Shown here piece by piece: positions 60,204 through 64,000 of a DNA stretch of 64,000 nucleotides (positions are counted from its first letter, which is position 1; each line of letters starts with the position of its first letter). The notes under the pieces were generated by a model. It was not told the origin of the DNA. It saw nothing but the letters and a program-made list of their open reading frames with translations, and did no database searches. Position numbers and translations under genes: made by a program. The stretch comes from Deuterostichococcus epilithicus (lineage: Eukaryota; Chlorophyta; Trebouxiophyceae; Prasiolales; Stichococcaceae), in the NCBI GenBank assembly GCA_033439295.1, contig JAVTLE010000015.1:1054001-1118000 (forward strand). The letters run 5' to 3'.

Positions 60204-60724
60204 CATGATCTTTGCTGGGAGGAGTGGCGGGAGGGAAAGGGGTGCTTGCTATGTAGGCATTATGTCACCAGTGTATCCGCGACGTTGCCGAGTCGTCACT
60301 GGCGTGCAAGCCCACTCGACGGCATTACACACATTTACTGAGAAGGGATGCGACAACACCGCTGCACCATGCAGCGGCTGAGGCAGAATGTACAAGTCAG
60401 GCCACAGTTCCGTTCGTTCAAAAGATCGTCCAGGAGAGCAGACACGCAGGCTGCTTCACCAACAGGGGCCAGCAAAAATGGTGGCGAGCCCACTGCGCCA
60501 AGCGGAAAACCCCGCCTGGCGCACTGTTGGGAGGCAGTCGCTCGTGGAGGATGGCTCCACCGAACGAAACTGCATACATGGCACTCCGACATAAAATATC
60601 CCCAGGGGGGATGCACACCCTAGTGGGTTCATGGTTGCTGCACAAACTTCAACAAGCTCGATCCGATGCCAACACTGTGCCGGTGAAGGCCTCGGCGGGC
60701 AGCACTGTCGGGCACCTCAGGTAG

Positions 60725-60784
60725 CCCTGCTCTCCGCCGCCTGGCGTGCCGCTTGAGCAGCCAGGCGGCGGGCAGCGAGCAGGG
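60725..60784. repeat. two-part inverted repeat (long hairpin)
   Basis: CCCTGCT (60725) pairs with AGCAGGG (60778), and inside it CCGCCGCCTGG (60734) pairs with CCAGGCGGCGG (60761), leaving a 16-base loop. The structure could be an RNA stem in a 3' UTR or an unannotated structured RNA. Confidence 0.7.
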
Positions 60785-60891
60785 CGCACCCCAGTCCACC
60801 AGGGGTGGAAAAAAGCGGCGAGACCTTCACGGCGGCGGTCCGTGCACGCCATGTGTTCATGGCTCAACGGCCGTACTACGACGAACCGGCC

Positions 60892-60920
60892 GTCAGCAAC
60901 ACAACGGGGGTGTTGCTGAC
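60892..60920. repeat. perfect 11-bp inverted repeat
   Basis: GTCAGCAACAC (60892-60902) and GTGTTGCTGAC (60910-60920) are exact complements around a 7-base loop AACGGGG. Lies 108 bp after the longer hairpin. Confidence 0.75.
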
Positions 60921-61169
60921 GATGTGCATGGGCTTGCTCGCCTCTGCGCGTTCAATGCGGCTGTCAAACCTCGCTCAACCCCGTTGCACATCGCTCTCCC
61001 GGCGGGCGGTAGCCGCACAGATCTGCGGCCGCCGCCGCTGCACGGCCGCACGCGCGCTCGGGTGCTTGCGCGCGGCCGCTGCCGGGCATGCGATTAGATT
61101 GTTCAGTGGCCCCTTGGCCCGGTCCGCTATGCTCTGTGACCGCCGCTTGCTGGTGGCTGAAGCCGTGTT

Positions 61170-63285
61170 TCACTGCTGCCGCTTCGACGGCGAGAAGCTG
61201 TCCTGCTGCTGTGGCGGCGGGTACTCGTCCTGCTGCTGCTGAGATGGCTGCTGCGGTGACTGCTGCTGCTGCAGCATCTGCAGCGGCGGCGGCGACTGCT
61301 GCTGCTGCTGCGCCGGCAGCTGCTGCGCCGACTGCACCGACTGCTGCTGCAGCTGCAGCTGCTGCATGCGCTGCTGCTGCAGCAGCTGCAGCTGCTGGTG
61401 GTCCAGGTACTGCTGCGCGGCATGCTGTTGAGCGGCATGCTGCTGCGCCTGGTGCGCCAGCTGCAGTCCCGCCAACTGCTCCGCCAGCTGCTGCTGGTGC
61501 TGCTGTTGCTGCTGTTGCTGCTGAGCGTGCGCCACATGCGCCGCCGCCGCCCGCTGCAGCATGTACGGCTGCGGCGGCGGCGTCGGCATCGGGGGCATGT
61601 GCAGCGAACCGCCCGGCTGCAGCAGGCCGGCCGACCAGCCGCCCTCCGCCTGGCCGCCGCTCACGTCCTGCAACCCGCCAGGAAACTGCAGCCCCATGTG
61701 CTGCGGCAGACTGCTCGCCTGCTGCTGCTGCTGCTGCAGCATCTGGCCGCCGCCGTTGCCATACTGCGGCAGCGGCGGCGGCCGGCCGCCTGGCAGGTCC
61801 GAAGAGGCCATGCCGCCGAACTGCATGGCGGCACCGTAGTCGCCGCCGAAATCGCCTCCGCTGCCGCCAGGCATCCTCGTGTGCTGGCCGCCCACTGACG
61901 GCTGCTGCGACCGCTGCTGGTACAGCTGCTGCATGGCCTCAGGAGAGTAGGCAGACATGCTGGGGGACGTCCCTGCGTGCTGGCTGCCGCCGTTGCCGCC
62001 GCCACGGAGATGGTGGATGCCGCCGCTGCCTCCTTGTACACTGTTGCTGCTGCCGCCGGCCCCGCCGCTGCTACCGTGCCCGGCAGAGGCCTCGTGCCCG
62101 AAGCTGCTGCGAGCGTTCTCGGCCGCCACGATGTCGTCGAACTGCGGAGACTTCTTCAGCGTCACACTCATCTTCGGCTTGTGTCGCGTCCTGTGAGCAA
62201 CGCACAGAATGACGATCAGCGCGAGACATACCCACGGCGTCCAGAAGAAGGCTGGCGGGTCACAGAGCAGTACAACGGCAGCACAGGTTGTTTCTGAGAT
62301 CCATCTCGACGCAAGCTCATATCGCCCACCTGGAGTCGGAGCTGATCTCTTCCAAGGAGGTGACCACCCGTGACTCCGTGGCCAGCTGCTTGTTTTTGAG
62401 GATCTCCGCGAGCGTGACCATGGACGACATGGCGACGCCCAGCGCCGACAGCTGCACCTCGCCATGCTCCTGGAGGAACCTCTGCGGTGGGGAAGAAGGA
62501 TGTGGTTGGCGTCAGTGGTCTGCTGGAGCAGGCCGTCTGAACACCGCGACGGCGATGGCACCCTGGCAACTGCGATGCCTCTGATGGCAGGCCTGAACGT
62601 GCCCCACCTTTGCAAGGTTGATATAGGAGACCGGCTTCCGGCTGGAGCTGATGAGCAGCCTGCGCAGGAAGACACGAGGCCTGTCAGATTTCCTTGTTGA
62701 TCCTTCGTCGACAGCCTCAGAAAGCCTGCCGCCTGCCCGTGCCGCCTGCGCTGTGTTGAGTGGGTGCGGCATGAGCCGGCTCAGGGCGCAGAGCCACGAG
62801 GAGGCGTCATTGCTGGCCTGTTGTGTGCAGCTCTGCACTCCCTCGGCAGCTGACGCAGAGGAGCCTTGGCGACAGGGAGACGAGACGATCAAGCGAAGCG
62901 TGTCTCAGGCTCGATGAGCTGCTGCATCCATGCTCTTGACGTGCCCGTGGTCATTCGCCGCCTTGTCACGCACTCAGCATCGCGTTTGAGCGCGGTGTGT
63001 GCGAGCAGGTAGACCCCCGGCGTGGGCAGTCTCCAGCATTGAATGGCATCAGCGCTGCAAGGTGATGCAAGCAGCCGGCAGCTCTGCGCCGTCGCCAGCC
63101 GCGTGCTGGTGCGCCCTTTTTGTGTCCTCCAAAAGTGTAAAAGCGCAGTGGGCGTGATCGACGGAGTAGAGCCTGCCAATGTCACCCTTCAGCTCCTCCT
63201 TGCCTGATGGTTTTCAATCGACCGCAGTGCGACAGAGACGGCGCCTCGATACGCACCGGGCAGGGTGCGCCTCGTCCTCGTTCAT
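61170..63285 (-). CDS. Alba-domain nucleic-acid-binding protein with Gln-rich tail, 417 aa
   Basis: Alba proteins bind RNA or DNA; algal and plant members act in translation control and R-loop or stress biology. Four exons in exact phase: 63257-63285, 62608-62659, 62330-62481, 61170-62190 (1254 nt). The tiny first exon gives MNEDEAHPAR, joined to LLISSSRKPVSYINLAK, then RFLQEHGEVQLSALGVAMSS, MVTLAEILKNKQLATESRVV and the last Alba strand KPKMSVTLKKSPQFDDIV. After this, about 300 residues are Gly-rich, then Gln-rich (poly-Gln coded by CAG), likely disordered and prone to form condensates. RGG-type motifs are scarce, unlike many plant long Albas. The consistent phase of a 29-base first exon 600 bp upstream supports the start. 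Confidence 0.9.
61205..61530. repeat. Gln-codon repeats in Alba tail
   Basis: Dense CTG/CAG triplets on the minus strand encode poly-Gln blocks in the Alba protein C-terminus. Confidence 0.8.
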
Positions 63286-64000
63286 AGCTCCAACCTAGTC
63301 CGCGACTGCCGGGAGGCCACCCCTCTGAGGCCTCCCGACAACGCTTCTGCACATTGTCCGTACCCGGCAGATCACGACGCGCGACGCTGCGTGTTTGTGG
63401 TGCACTGATCTTTCCCTGCTTATTCTTGGCCACTAGGCAATGCGGGAATGCTGAAATTCAGACCATATCATTGTAGTTTCCCATCCTTAAACCCTGAAAT
63501 CAGAGTAGAATCGCAATATGTCCGCTTGATTTCAGGGTTTAACCCAGTGTCCTAATGCCGACCTACGCAGCATAACGCGGCACCAGTTTTGCCGTTGCCT
63601 GCACGCTCGGCGTTTCCTCTGAGCATTTGAACATCGAGCAGTTTTTACGACCTGTGCACATTCCTTGCTGGTCTGCAACGCTGCTGTTGTCCTCGTCATT
63701 TGCTCAAATTGGGTGATTGCGACCCGCAGATCTCTCACCCATCGCTGGCCCTCGCCTTACTTTGTTTGGATACATCTTGAAAGGCAGTGCACCGTTACCG
63801 GCCATGCTGGGCCGGACGTCTGCGCTGTGCCGGCGACCAGGCGTCTGGCGCGCCTCTTTAGCGCAGCCCCACTTATTAGCAGCAGCGCAGAGCGCGTGCA
63901 GCGAACAATGGATTGAATTGGCAGCGGCGCAGTGCAGCGTGCGGCTCGCCAGCGGCGGCAGCGGTGCCCTGACGCCGTATCAGGGCAGGTCCAGCCTGAC
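63286..64000. other. region upstream of Alba gene to window edge
   Basis: Should hold the Alba promoter. It contains a 9-bp hairpin (63310-63318 with 63329-63337, CGGGAGGCC arms) and the 16-bp inverted repeat at 63487-63542. No supported exon. Confidence 0.4.
63487..63542. repeat. perfect 16-bp inverted repeat
   Basis: Arms TTAAACCCTGAAATCA (63487-63502) and its exact complement (63527-63542) flank 24 bp. AT-rich compared with the surroundings; may be a small foldback element or an RNA stem. Confidence 0.85.

Larger units (their letters stand above)
60204..61169. other. convergent intergenic with two hairpins, PSF1 / Alba
   Basis: The longest convergent gap in the right half. No supported exon. 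Holds two inverted repeats listed separately. Confidence 0.45.

Noticed and set aside
60753-61097. Ala/Arg-rich plus-strand frame between PSF1 and Alba
   Set aside because: Composition is a by-product of GC-rich DNA and the region contains hairpins; no homology.
61088-62212. Long plus-strand Ala-rich frame
   Set aside because: It is the antisense of the CAG-rich Alba tail exon.

Overview
The window is nuclear DNA of a green alga, most likely a Chlorella-type trebouxiophyte. This is inferred from high GC with strong GC3, very many short introns, plant-like protein relationships (cytosolic-type pyruvate kinase, ALMT-like channel, Alba protein with a Gln-rich tail), a TTTAGGG-type telomere motif and a plant-like snRNA promoter layout. 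No bacterial operon, virus or transposon coding region was recognised. Scattered N bases mark unresolved spots.

I built exon models by hand, accepting exons only when protein similarity, splice sites and reading phase agreed. Left part (1-22 kb): a JmjN/JmjC histone demethylase with a C5HC2-like finger (minus, running off the left edge), a tiny basic protein (minus), an ER/Golgi alpha-1,2-mannosidase of family GH47 (plus), an ALMT/FUSC-type anion channel (minus) and a small multi-pass membrane protein (minus). Centre (22.9-24.4 kb): two spliceosomal RNA genes in the same direction, U2 then U1, sharing a 10-bp promoter element about 70 bp upstream of each. Right part (25-63 kb): nine genes that strictly alternate in strand: DDB1, a bS1-like ribosomal protein, eS8, the Golgi SNARE GOSR1, a KANSL3/TEX30-like hydrolase-fold protein, pyruvate kinase, a long coiled-coil protein, the GINS subunit PSF1 and an Alba-domain protein.

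Most genes are housekeeping functions: chromatin and replication (JMJ, DDB1, PSF1, Alba), translation (bS1, eS8), secretory pathway (GH47, GOSR1), glycolysis (pyruvate kinase) and membrane transport (ALMT-like).

The most notable theme is splicing. The U1 gene carries G instead of A at position 3 of its 5'-splice-site-pairing end. In my hand-built introns, position +6 is mainly C or T, both of which G can pair with. About one intron in ten starts with GC rather than GT. Several introns of DDB1 and one of pyruvate kinase contain decayed copies of the 3' splice site and start of the next exon.
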